NCBI GenBank assembly: GCA_947685225.1
Contig: CANTUV010000024.1
Span: forward strand, 23,578,001-23,642,000
Length of the DNA: 64,000 nt
Origin: Garcia nutans
Taxonomy: Eukaryota; Streptophyta; Magnoliopsida; Malpighiales; Euphorbiaceae
Direction of reading: 5' to 3'
Position numbers and translations under genes: made by a program. Every line of letters begins with the position of its first letter. The stretch's first letter is position 1. A model generated the notes under the pieces. That model worked only from the letters and a program-made list of their open reading frames with translations. It was not told the DNA's origin and made no database searches. Positions 10,687 through 21,379 of this stretch are shown piece after piece.

Positions 10687-11394
10687 TGTGAGCCCAGTGG
10701 AATGGTTCTTGAGACTGAAGCACTGTTAGGCACTGCGCCTTAGAGAACACGGGCCTAAACCCGAAGAAATGGAGTTGTCACCTAGACAAGAAAGAAAAGA
10801 AATAGAAAGGGGTGATGACTCAATTTCTAAGGAATCCCTAACCCCTCTATTTGGATTGGAAAGTTGGGTATGCATGGGGAAGGTGAGAATGACCCATCAC
10901 CCACATAACTCCCGGTTTATTGGAACCGACCTCCTTTTTAGGTCTAAATATTATTAAATTATTATATTATTATAATATCATTCATATTACATACAATTAA
11001 AAAAATAAACATTCACCATATTATTAGTTTAAACAAAAAATTGAAATGGGCACCCAGCCGAGGATAGAAGCCCTTACAATTATCTGAAATCCACAAGAAT
11101 AAATGAAACATGACACTCACCAAAAGGTGAAAACATGTTACATGGTCACAAAACTCATAAAATAAATCACATAATGAAAAATAACTAAAACACCCACAAG
11201 GTGGAAACATGCCTTTAACATACTTAAAATCCAAGTAATAATCAAATATAAATCAATCATCTATGATAAATGATAATTTAAAATCACATGATTAATCATC
11301 AAACATTCTTAAAATTAGAGTTACAATTAATAAAAAAAATTTAGCTTAGTATCTAATTAAGGCTAAAATATGTAAACCATAATTAAAACATGCA

Positions 11395-11665
11395 AACTAG
11401 GGTTAAATGTTTAAATCAAGATCAAGACATTTAAAATCAGGGTTTAACATTTGAATCTAAGGTCAAAACATATGAAATTAGGTTTTATCCTAGGTAATAA
11501 GGTTGGACATGCAATTTTAGGGTTTTAAGGTTTAGAAAACAAGATTAGGGTTTAAGGTCTTGAAAACTAGATTTGGGTTTTGGAAACAAGGTTAGGGTTT
11601 TAGAATCAAGGTTAGGGTTTTAATATGCAGATTAGGGTTTTAGAAACAAGGTTAGGGTTTCAAAA
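11395..11665. repeat. Interspersed telomere-like motifs in the Tat2 LTR
   Basis: Repeated TTAGGGTTT(T) cores separated by short A-rich text, the counterpart of 8795-9150 in Tat1. Confidence 0.72.
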
Positions 11666-12252
11666 TCATATAAATAAAGTTTGAACCGAATTTAAATCAT
11701 AATTATGTCCTACCGAATGAAATAAACACCATTCTACTAGAAGTTTAAAACAAATGAATGCTTAATGTTATTTGAACAAGCTACTGGATGAGGTAATATT
11801 ATTTTAAAGAATGATGGTGATTACTGTAAATTTAAACAAGCTATTGTATGAGATAATATTATTTTTTAGATTGATGTTAATTGCTATAAATTTAAACAAA
11901 TTAAATATTGAAACTAAACATTTATTTGTTGGCTCCACCAAATTGAATGCGTTGAACCAAGCTCTATGCTTTACTGCCTGGACCAACTTTAATCTTGGTT
12001 GAGTGAAACAATCTGAAGGCAATTGCTACTGTCTGCTTTGGTTGTTGTGTATTAATTTTATTTGTTGTGGCTGCTCTCCCCATTTCTTTCCTCTTTCTTT
12101 GTATTTCTAATCTATCAATTAGGGTTAACCTTGATATTAATCCCAATCCAATTCCATCACTCGATTATTATCTGAAATTTTTACAAGTTAAACATGATTA
12201 GGACTTTTATTTTTTGTTGAAACCAACACATGTCGAATTAGACTATGGCATA

Positions 12253-12349
12253 TTTGATATGAGCAAGTCTCATATCAAACTTGGCCAAGGCTAATTCGAT
12301 ATGAGCTTTATGCTCATATCAAAGTGGACATTGTCCAAGTCGATATGAG
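12253..12349. repeat. Palindrome module in the Tat2 LTR
   Basis: Stem 1: TTTGATATGAG (12253-12263) and CTCATATCAAA (12269-12279), 11 bp, 5-nt loop. Stem 2: GATATGAGC (12298-12306) and GCTCATATC (12312-12320), 9 bp, 5-nt loop. Stem 3: TCGATATGAG (12340-12349) pairs with CTCATATCGA at 24628-24637 across Athila1. A fourth, GACATGAGC with GCTCATGTC, is at 24657-24676. Confidence 0.88.
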
Positions 12350-12697
12350 TGAAGTGTTTTATTATTTTTTTGTCATAGAATTGTGTCTTATTTATTATGA
12401 TGATTATTGTTTCTTTAGGTATTTTGGTAGTTTTAATCTCTTTATTTAGTGTTTTCATTAATTTTGGTAGTTTTAATTTATTTCAGTGTTTTTGTCATTT
12501 TTTATCCTACTTTTTAGTGTGGTGTTTGTTTGTTGTTAGTTAATGTTTATTTGATTCGTGTTTAAAGTTTGTTTCAAGTGTTTGTTTTAGGTTAATATGC
12601 AAGGAACCAAATTAAGGGCAAAACCAAGGATCAAGAGAGGAAGGAAAAACCAAGGAATCAAGAGAAGGAAAAATTGGGCAGTGACTAACACACTCAG

Positions 12698-12990
12698 GGG
12701 ACATGGCCAAGCTTGTGGCCGTGTCCCATACCAAGCTAAGGAAGAAGACCAAGAGTTCAGAAGGTGACACATTCAAGGGACACGGCCAAGCTTGTGGCCG
12801 TGTCCCTCCAAACTTGTCAAACACGGCCAAGTTGTCTAAGCTTGGCTATGTCACACTCAAGTCCAAAGGAAGAAGAGATGAAAATCAAACAGAAGCAGAC
12901 ACCTTCAGGGGACATGGCCAAGCTTGTGGCCGTGTCCTTCCAAGAATCTCAAACACTGCCAAGCTTACCTGAGCTTGGCCGTGTCACTCA
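12698..12990. repeat. GACACGGCC palindrome array in Athila1 5' LTR
   Basis: Five hairpin units. The clearest is 12777-12806: arm GGGACACGGCCA, loop AGCTTG, arm TGGCCGTGTCCC, a perfect 12 bp stem. Near-copies are at 12698-12727 and 12909-12938, and longer-loop versions around 12820-12853 and 12950-12990. They lie in U3, the last about 50 bp upstream of the TATA-like box at 13037. Confidence 0.9.
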
Positions 12991-13036
12991 TGGATTAAAT
13001 GAAGAAAGAAAAAGTGGAGTTTTAAGCGAGGCTTCG

Positions 13037-13045
13037 TATAAATTA
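13037..13045 (+). promoter_or_regulatory. Putative TATA box of the Athila1 5' LTR
   Basis: TATAAATTA inside the small palindrome CGTATAAATTATACG. The copy in the 3' LTR is at 23633. Athila2 has TATAAATAA at the equivalent place (27234). The position just after the hairpin array and before the long R/U5-like region fits a core promoter. No start site can be seen directly. Confidence 0.5.
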
Positions 13046-14032
13046 TACGATTAGGGTTTTCAAGAGAGAGGGTTCGGAAGTTTTGAGTTTGGACTTTGGA
13101 GCAGCCGTCAAAGAGAATAACTTAGGGTTTTGAATTATTTTCTTTGAGATTATTGATTGCACTTTGATGCAAAACATTCTAGATTAAATTTGTTAATGCC
13201 ATTGCAACATTCTTCTAGCAAGATCTGAACAAGAGATTCTTCAGAAGCTTAAAGGGAGTTTGTAATTTGGTTTTGTTCTCAAACTTTATCTCTTAAATTT
13301 CTTGGGAATTGTATTCATGAATTCTATTATGTCTAAACTGATTTCTTTGAGTTTTAATGAGATGAATATGTTTGATAGCATTATGAACTAATTTGATCTA
13401 GTCTAGGGTTTGTATGGATCTACTATGATTGTATGAATTGGTTATTGCTCTTAACTGAATTAATTCTTTAGCCTTGATTGAATGGAATTATTGTTAATAT
13501 ATAATTGATTGGCCACAAATTATGTGTTTAAGGTATTAGATGAAGGATTGAGAGATGAAGTCTAATGCTGGAACAATTCAATTAGGGACTTAGGTGAATT
13601 AGAAATATAACCTAAGGAAAGGATTATTTCAATTGTAACAAGATTATTTGAAAGAGGTTTGAATGCGAGAGCTTATTTCCTTGATTCGATTAATTAAGTT
13701 ACTTGAGATCTAATCTTTGAAATTAAATTGGTTGAGAGGAATAACCGTTCATGCATATAAGTTAGTAGAGAAGTGCAAACCCTAGACCTTTCTATTAAGT
13801 GAATCAATATATCAGCTTATTTTACTTTTATTGTTTTAAACTCCAATCGATCTGTTTTCATTAGTTGTTAGCAATTTGGATTTATTATAATTTGTTATTT
13901 GCATCCTAATAATCAATTAGCTTATCTAGTTTCCTTGAGAGATGACCTTGGGGCGATCACCTTTGCTACAGCTACCTTGTATACTTGCGAGTGATGCTTA
14001 TAGTAGAACTTAATTCGAGCGCAACAAGTTTT

Positions 14033-14050
14033 TGGCACCGCTGCCGGGGA
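14033..14050 (+). other. Athila1 primer binding site, tRNA-Asp type
   Basis: TGGCACCGCTGCCGGGGA, six bases after the 5' LTR. It resembles the Athila consensus TGGCGCCGTTGCCGGGGA, which pairs with tRNA-Asp. Confidence 0.82.
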
Positions 14051-14166
14051 AGCTAATTGGCGTAATTGTTTATTAGGCATAAATATTATAGATTATTTTT
14101 TATTGTTTACTTTTGAATTTATTTGTCTTTTGTTTTAATAATTCTTTCTTTCCAGAAATTTTGTTT

Positions 14167-15642
14167 ATGCAAGGTAGGAGATCACTCGGAGGAGAGCTAT
14201 ACCCAGTTATTTCAGAAATTCAGAGAGTGAAAAGGAGCAGAGAAGAGTTTGAACTGTACACCGGATTTGATACTACAGAGGAGGACACTTCTGATTTTGA
14301 GTCGAATACTGCACAATCTACCAACATGGGAGAAGAAAGGCAAAGAACTATGAGGGACTTTGCTAGACCTGTCATTGGAACTTCCACATCTAGTATAAGA
14401 TTGACGGATGCAGCAAGAAATTATGAGTTGAAGAACATCCATTACAACATGCTGCCATCATTCTATGGAGTTCCAAATGAAGATCCTTTGAACTTTATTC
14501 AGGTTTTCTATTCCACCCTCAACACTTTTCCATTGGGAGGACTAACAGAGGACCAGTTGAGGATGAGATGTTTCCCATATACATTGAAGGATAGGGCAAA
14601 GAGCTGGCTTATGATGTTGCCCGAAAATTCTTTGACAACTAGGGAGCAAGTTTATAATAAATTTATGGGCAAGTTTTACTCACATCAGAAGACAACTAAA
14701 TTGAGAGGGAAGATTGCTACATTCTCTCAATTTGAAGGAGAACCATTTCATGAGGCTTGGGACAGATTTAAGATGTTATTGATCCAGTGTCCACATCATC
14801 ACTACCCACTTCAACTGCTGAATCAGTTTTTCTATGATAGTCTAACCCAGCAATTTCAGAATACAGTTGATAACGCAGCTGAGGGAGCCATGGGAGAAAA
14901 GACAGCAGATGAAACTTATGACATCTTTGAAATGTTGGGAGCTAATTCTCAACAGAAAAGTGTAAGGGGAAGAAGTAAAGGGGTGAATCAATTGGAAGCC
15001 AATAGTGAGATGGTCAATCAAATAGCTGAATTTACAAGGCAGGTGCAGATGCTGAACATGAAGAACAATACTTCTTCATCCACTCAAGAAGTGTGTGGAA
15101 TTTGTGGGACTTTCGGGCATGGAGCAAATATATGCCCCTTCGCATATGAGTCTTATGGTAATGAAGCTGAGCAAGTCAATGCTATGGGGGGATATCAACC
15201 AAGGGCCCGGAATGATCCTTACTCCAATGCTTATAATCCTGGTTGGCGGAATCATCCTAATTTTTCCTGGGCAACAAATAATTCACAATAGCCTTTCCAT
15301 TTGCTCCAAAGACAGAACCAACCGCAGGGTCAATCCTCAAATCAAGAGCAGCCTAAGAGAGAGAGTTTGGAGGAAAGTTTACAGGCTTTTATCCAAGTCA
15401 GTGCTAAAAAAAAAGAGATGAACAACAAGAGGCTGGATTCATTAGAAGCATCTTTTAAGAAAGTGGAGACCCAAGTGGGACAACTTGCACAACATGTGCA
15501 TATTCAACAAAAGGGGAAATTCCCAGCCAGAGAACAAAGTTGCTGGAGAAAGATCAATGGAGAAGTCCCCTACAGCAGATTTACACAAGGCAAACAATCC
15601 ATACCGGCCACCTATACCATTCCCCAGCAGGTTGAAGAATGA
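14167..15642 (+). pseudogene. Athila1 gag, interrupted
   Basis: The start is placed at the ATG of MQGRRSLGGELYP because Athila2 begins with the same residues at 28399; the frame is open upstream to 14113 without meaning. The capsid-like region has YNMLPSFYGVPNEDPLNFI and RCFPYTLKDRAKSWLMMLP. A CCHC-like motif, CGICGTFGHGANIC, lies near residue 310. A TAG at 15289-15291 replaces a CAA that Athila2 keeps; the same frame then runs to 15642. Compared with Athila2, about 130 bp are missing near 15530, which shifts the frame into pol. Confidence 0.92.
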
Positions 15643-18046
15643 TAAACAAGATAAGCAATTTTCGGACATCTTCAACATGCTGTCTAAGGTAAGTATTAAC
15701 TTACCCTTACTTGAAGCAATAAAGAACATGCCGACTTATGCTAAATTCTTGAAAGAGCTGAACACTAAGAAAAAGAGGTATGAGCCGAATGAAAAGGTGA
15801 TAGTTTCAGAGGTAGCTAGTGTTGTTTTGCAGCATAAACTACCTCCAAAGCTAAAGGATCCTGGAAGTTTTATAATTCAAATTACTATGGGGAATGGAAA
15901 GGGGACCGATAGCATGTGTGATTTAGGAGCCAGTGTAAATTTGATGCCTTATTATATGTACCTTGAATTAGAACTAGGGGAACTTAAACCTACAAAAATG
16001 GTGTTGCAATTAGCTGACAGATCTCTTAGATTCCCCAAAGGGGTTATAGAAGATGTGTTAGTTAAGGTTGGTGGGTTGATAGTGCCTATGGATTTCATAG
16101 TTCTTGACATGGAAGGAAGTAACTCTACACCATCTGCACACACTATTTTGCTGGGTAGTCCTTTTATGGCTACTACCAACACCTTGATAGATGTAAAAAA
16201 TGGTAAATTGTTAATGACTATCTTGGGACAAACAGTTGAATTTTCTATTTTTAACACTTCTCCCATTCCTACAACTGCTTTATATGAGGATTGTTCTTTA
16301 ATTGATTGTATTGACGCAGTTGTTTCAGATGTTTTCTTGCAGACAGGTTCCTCGGATAAATTGGAGCTGGCACTGGCCTTAGATAGTGATTTGGATATTT
16401 TTTATTTAGAAATAGACAGTTGCCTTGAGACATTAGAGAGTGCTGAAATAGAGGAACTTAAGGAGGACCCAGTATTTGAACTTCCCTCCATTCAAAAAGA
16501 AGAGAAGAACCCTTCACTTGAGTTAGAGCTGAAAGAGTTACCTAAGAATATGAAATATGTGTTTTTAGGAGATCACAACACCTTACCTGTGATAATATCT
16601 AGTGAACTTAGTGAAGGTGAAGAGATGAGGCTGGTAAGTGAGCTAAAAAGATTGAGAAGAGCAATAGGATGGGGATTGAGTGACATCAAAGGTATTAGCC
16701 CTTCAATGTGCATGCATAGAATCACTTTAGAAGAGGGAGCTAAACCTGTGAGGGAGACCCAAAGGCGCCTTAACCCAAATATGAGTGAAGTGGTTAAGAA
16801 GGAAGTGCTCAAGTTGCTGGATGAAGGAGTGATATATCCAATAGCTAATAGTGAGTGGGTGAGCCCAGTATATGTAGTACCTAAGAAATCTGGAATCACT
16901 GTGGTGAAAAATGAAAATAATGAATTGGTTCCTACTAGGACAACTACTGGGTGGAGAATGTGTATCGATTATAGGAAGTTGAACAATGCAATAAAGAAAG
17001 ACCATTTCCCTCTTCCTTTTATTGATCAGATGTTAGATAAACTTTATGGACACTCACATTATTGCTTTTTGGATGGACGTTCAGGGTATTATCAGGTGCC
17101 GATATCACCAGAGGATCAATCCAAGACTACTTTTACTTGTCCATTTGGGACTTATGCATTTCGGCGTATGCCATTTGGCTTGTGCAATGCGCCCGTGACT
17201 TTTCAGATATGCATGATGTCTGTCTTCAAAGACATGATAGATGATTTTATTGAGGTATTTATGGATGACTTTTCTATTTTTGGTAGTTCTTTTGATAATT
17301 GCCTCAATAAACTTGTTCTTGTGCTTGAGAGATGCATTGAATGTAACCTTACTTTGAGTTCGAAAAAGAGTCATTTCATGGTTACTCAGGGCATTGTCTT
17401 AGGTCATGTGGTGTCAAGTAAAGGGATTGAGGTGGATAAGGCCAAGGTAGAATTGATTGCTAAATTACCCCCACCTACCTCTGTTAAGGGAATAAGAATT
17501 TTTTTAGGACATGTAGGTTTTTACCCGAGGTTTATTAAGGATTTTTCCAAAATAAGCCAACCATTGTGCCATTTGTTGGGAAAAGATGTTCCATTTGAGT
17601 TTACTGCACAATGCATGCAAGCCTTTAATTCCCTTAAGGAAAAACTGACTAGTGCACCGGTGATTGTAGCCCCTGTTTGGTCTTTACCTTTTGAAATCAT
17701 GTGTGATGCCTCTAATCATGTAGTAGGAGTTGTTCTTGGGCAAAGGGTTGACAAATTCTTGAGAGTGATATATTATGCTAGCTTGACCCTGAATAGTACG
17801 CAAATGAATTACACAACAACTGAAAAAGAAATGCTAGCTGTTGTTTTTGCATTAGATAAGTTTAGAGCATATTTAATTGGGTCAAAAATTATTGTGCATT
17901 CTGATCATGCAGCTCTAAAATATCTTTTGACAAAACAACATGCTAAACCGCATTTAATTAGATGGGTGTTATTACTGCAAGAATTTAATTTTCAAATCAA
18001 GGATAATAAGGGAAGTGAGAATGTTGTAGCTGATCATTTATCTTGA
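15485..18046 (+). pseudogene. Athila1 pol: protease, reverse transcriptase, RNase H
   Basis: An 853-codon frame. The protease has CDLGASVNLMPY near residue 145; Athila elements use D-L-G-A-S. RT starts near residue 410 with a VIYPIANSEWVSPVYVVPKK segment and has the catalytic FMDDFSIFG near 594. RNase H has EIMCDASNHVVGVVLGQRV near 740 and SDHAALKYLL near 815. The frame ends at a TGA where Athila2 has an Arg codon (TCT AGG). These domains are almost whole, but they are cut off from gag by a deletion and from integrase by the stop. Confidence 0.93.
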
Positions 18047-19429
18047 TTACCCTTCTTTAGTGAAAATCTTGCATCTGATAGCATTCATAAAAATTTAGAA
18101 GCATTCCTGATGAGCAGCTGTTTGTGGTAATTGATGCACCTTGGTTTGCAGATATTGCTAACTATCTTGCTTGTGGTATATTGCGTTCTAACATGTCATT
18201 TCAGGAAAAGAAAAGGTTTTTTCACGTGAGTAAATTTTATTTTTGGGATGAACCTTACTTATTCCAGATTTGCAAAGATGAGATAGTTCACAGGTGTGTA
18301 TCTGAAGAAGAACAACTGAGTGTTCTTAAATTTTGTCATGACCTTCACTGTGGTGGTCATTTTGGAGGGAGGAAGACTGCAGAAAAGGTGCTTTAAAGTG
18401 GTTTTTACTGGCCTACTCTATTCAAAGATGCTCAAGAGTATTGCAAGCATTGTGACCGCTGTCAAAGAGTGGGTAACATTGGGAGGAGGAATGAAATGCC
18501 CCTTCAATCATATATTGTTATTGAACTGTTTGATGTGTGGGGAATAGACTTTATGGGTCCTTTTCCCAAGTCTTTTGGTTATGAATATATTTTAGTTGCT
18601 GTTGATTATGTTTCAAAATGGGTGGAGGCAATCCCCACCCGTACTAACGATGCTAATGTGGTTGTTAAATTTGTGAAGGAAAATATTCTTAGCAGATTTG
18701 GCACACCAAGAGTGATAGTCAGTGATGGGGGAAGTCATTTCTGCAACATACTTTTTGAGAAGTTAATGCACAAATCTAGTGTAAGGCACAAGGCGGAAAC
18801 CCCATACCATCCACAGACTTCTGGATAGGTTGAAACATCCAACAAGCAAATAAAAGGAATTCTGGAGAAAACAGTCAACTTATCAAGAAAGGATTGGGCT
18901 AGTAGATTGCATGATGCATTGTGGGCATATCGGACTGCTTTCAAGACTCCTTTGGGAATGAGTCCATACCGATTGGTTTTTGGTAAGGCATGTCATTTAC
19001 CAGTGGAGTTGGAGCACAAAGCATATTGGGCAATCAAGACTCTGAATTTAGACTTGGACAAGGCAAAGAGAGAACCATTTTTTGCAAATTTCAGAGTTAG
19101 ATGAGCTGAGGAATGAGGCATATGAGAGCTTGAGGATTTATAAGGATCTCACTAAAGCACTTCATGACAGATTTATTGTGCGAAAGACATTGAGTCCAAG
19201 TATGAAAGTTTTACTTTTTAATTCTCGTCTCCGTCTGTTTCCATGTAAACTCAAGTCTCGATGGAGTGGTCCTTTCGAGATAACTCAGGTATATCCTTCT
19301 AGTGCCATTGAATTGCTTAACTCTCGAACAAATGAGACTTTTAAAGTAAATGGACAGAGAGTTAAACTATACAATGAAGGGTTTCAAGAAGTGAGGATCA
19401 TTGACAGCACTTTGATCCACGATCCCTAA
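18047..19429 (+). pseudogene. Athila1 integrase, several breaks
   Basis: Frames 18124-18396, 18469-18828, 18907-19104 and 19082-19429 cover it. Visible parts are the zinc region (HDLHCGGHFGGRKTAEKVL, then a CKHCDRCQ segment), the core with WGIDFMGPFPKSFGYEYIL, SDGGSHF for the second Asp, ETSNKQIKGILEKTV for the Glu after a TAG at 18826-18828, and a C-terminal domain with LRLFPCKLKSRWSGPFEI. Stops at 18394 and 18826 and a frame change near 19090 inactivate it. There is no chromodomain, as expected for Athila. Confidence 0.9.
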
Positions 19430-19460
19430 GTCTTACAGTGATATCCAGCTATATGACATT

Positions 19461-19489
19461 ACAGAAGCGCTAAATGGGAGGCAACCCAT
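19461..19489 (+). other. Conserved Athila motif after pol (GCGCTNNNTGGGAGGCAACCCA)
   Basis: AGAAGCGC, TAAA, then TGGGAGGCAACCCA, which can form a small TGGG/CCCA stem. The same string is at 33762-33790 in Athila2, where much of the surrounding sequence has diverged. Its place just after the pol stop suggests a role in RNA processing or in expression of the downstream ORF; this is inference. Confidence 0.7.
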
Positions 19490-19684
19490 CGGTTTGCATT
19501 TCTTTTTCATAGTTGTAATTTTAAATTTAGCAATTTTGATTTTATGTTTGGTTTAAATAAATGGAATGGGTGCTTTGATTGGTTTTTATTTTTCTAATGT
19601 GTTTCAGGGTGGATCAAAGAAGAGTTTGCAATTTAGTTAAGAGTTGGTGATATATATTTAAAAAAAAAGTTAAAAATGGTAGTA

Positions 19685-20027
19685 GGAGACACGGCCAACA
19701 AGCTTGGCCGTGTCCTTGGCCGTGTCACATGGGACATGTCCAAGCTTAACCAAAAAAAAAATTCCATTTCTTTTGTTTTTGCAAAATTTTTCACAGTAGG
19801 TGACACGACCAACAAGCTTGGCCGTGTCCTTGGCCGTGTCACATGGGACATGGCCAAGCTTCACCAAAATTCCCTTTGTTTTTATTTTTGCAACTTTTCT
19901 TTACAGTAAGTGACACACCCATGGGACACGGCCAAGTCACTGGCCGTGTCCCTCCAACTTGGCCGTGTCCCTCCAAGCACATCAGACACGGCAAAGTTCA
20001 CCCAAGCTTGGCTGTGTCCCTTCACTT
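19685..20027. repeat. GACACGGCC hairpin repeats in the leader of the ATHILA ORF
   Basis: Two direct copies about 114 bp apart (19688 and 19802) contain GACACGGCC, AAGCTTGGCCGTGTCC and CATGGGACATG. They are followed by GGGACACGGCCAAG with CTGGCCGTGTCCC (about 19922-19953) and two weaker units to 20027. Same motif family as the LTR arrays. Confidence 0.85.
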
Positions 20028-20035
20028 TTACACTT

Positions 20036-20277
20036 TAAAAACATGATTTTTGCACTTTTTGCTCATTCCAATCCCTAGATCTGTTTTTTCTTTCTCTCTC
20101 TCTCTCTCTCGACTTCTCTCTCGCAAAACTCCATTGTTTGTGTTTCAAAGCTTCAAAACCTCCATTAAATCTCAATTTTCTTCACCAAAACTAAAATTAA
20201 TCCGTTAAATCTTCTTCTTCTCTCACAAAAGATCAATTTAATCGGTTTAAGTTTCAAATTTTTTCAGATCTTTCAAT
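20036..20277 (+). other. Pyrimidine-rich leader before the ATHILA ORF
   Basis: Contains a CT microsatellite (about 20089-20110) and a run of CTTCTTCTTC. Composition is like a plant 5' UTR. An internal promoter or a splice acceptor region is possible; nothing decides between them. Confidence 0.4.
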
Positions 20278-21379
20278 ATGCCGAGAACGAAGATGGTGTC
20301 TCATCGTAAAAGAAAAGCAACCTTCAACTACAGGTGCATCTTCATCTTCCTCGTCTTCATCTTTGAAGAGAGCGAATCTTTTGGCTCGGGGTTTCTTCCC
20401 GATGAGGTATGTCAGTGATGAATCCCTTAATGCTCTTAATATTAGGGATAATTTTTATCGATATGTTCAAAATCTTGGGTGGGAGAACCTAGTCTCCTTG
20501 CGACCTTTGCAATTTCAAGAGCTTACTTTGGAGTTCTTAACATCTCTTAATGTTGAAAGAGATGCACAGAAAATTTGCTCTAGGTTGAGTTTTAAGTTGC
20601 TTGGAAAATCATTTGTGGTTAGTATTGAACAATTAAATGTTATATTTGGTTTCCATCAACACGGTGAAAGGTCGGTACCTAAGGAATTTAAACAACAATT
20701 TGCTTGGGGAGCATTGGGTTCGGGAACTTATGTGGCCAAATCAGCCAAGGTGACTAAATTGAGCAATCCTGCTCTTAGGTATTTACATCATTTTATGTCC
20801 TGCGGATTCTTTGCTAGGAAGGAAAGCCTGGGTGTAGTGAAGCTGAGTGAACTATTTTTCTTAGATTGTGCGTGTAATGCAGTGCCTATTAGTTTCGGCT
20901 ATTGGTTAGCCGATGTTTTTGATAGTGTGGCAAACAAGAAGAAGGGGGATATCTGTATTGGAGGATTGGTTACCACATTGGCAACAGCCCTTCTTGATGA
21001 TTTTGACCCGAGTACTTGTCGCATGACTAGAATTACGGGTAATGATTCATTGGATTTGGCCATACTAGAGAAGATGCACATGGTGGTGCACAGGAGAGGG
21101 GCTTATATGATGGCTTCAGCTGAGCCAAAAGTACCGGGGTGCAGACAAAAGAGAACACGAGTCCAGGAGAGGTCCGACTCAGATTCTCTTGATTTGGAAG
21201 AAGATGCTCCAGCTCCGGATAATCAACAGATACTTAATAGGATTGAGGCACTGGAGAGCAAGGTAGATCGTAACCATGTTGCGGTCTTGCAACAGTTGGA
21301 CCAAATAAATAGCAACCTTGCTAAGATTTTGAGTCTTCATCCCTCGGCTGCTTCATCATCACATCCTCCTTCACCGTAG
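20278..21379 (+). pseudogene. ATHILA ORF (env-position protein), frameshifted near its start
   Basis: An ATG at 20278 opens a short basic N-terminus; one base too many near 20320 shifts it out of the main frame, which runs 20323-21379. That frame has a GKSFVVSIEQLNVIFGF segment, LSNPALRYLHHFMSCGFFAR and a GLVTTLATALLDDF segment, close in pattern to the Arabidopsis ATHILA ORF-1 family (PF03078). The C-terminus has a basic patch, a Ser/Asp-rich run and a coiled-coil-like helix (ILNRIEALESKVDRNH). I see no signal peptide or membrane segment, so calling it an envelope protein would be by position only. Function unknown. Athila2 lacks it. Confidence 0.72.

Larger units (their letters stand above)
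10687..12354 (-). repeat. Tat2 3' LTR, left part
   Basis: Starts TGTGAG on the plus strand (CTCACA end on the minus strand), as in Tat1. Bases 10705-10965 align with 8092-8340. It is interrupted by Athila1 after 12354; the remainder is 24628-24934, giving an original length of about 1975 bp against 2020 bp for Tat1. No primer site lies next to its left end, as expected for a 3' LTR. Confidence 0.85.
12355..14026 (+). repeat. Athila1 5' LTR (1672 bp)
   Basis: TG...CA ends; very similar to 22988-24622. The differences include an insertion/deletion inside the hairpin array and scattered substitutions, so the insertion is not recent. Confidence 0.93.

Noticed and set aside
12698..12990. Regularly spaced palindromes as a CRISPR-like array
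   Set aside because: The sequence is plant nuclear, the spacers are themselves repeated, and the units are inside LTRs.
12587..13054. ORFs rich in Trp/Pro/Cys (for example 12587-12772, 12703-12972, and copies at 23219-23558 and 26952-27270)
   Set aside because: They are translations of the GACACGGCC palindrome arrays; the low-complexity protein text follows from the repeats.
14033..14050. tRNA gene remnants at the primer sites
   Set aside because: Only the 3' 17-19 bases match; this is the expected primer binding site and no cloverleaf is present.
15095..15421. Overlapping ORFs in other frames of Athila and Tekay gag-pol (for example 15095-15421, 44122-44376, 53977-54264)
   Set aside because: They are shadows of the coding frame, with no independent features.
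20323..21379. Calling the ATHILA ORF a viral-type envelope protein
   Set aside because: No signal peptide, membrane segment or fusion-type region is visible; only its position after pol suggests it.
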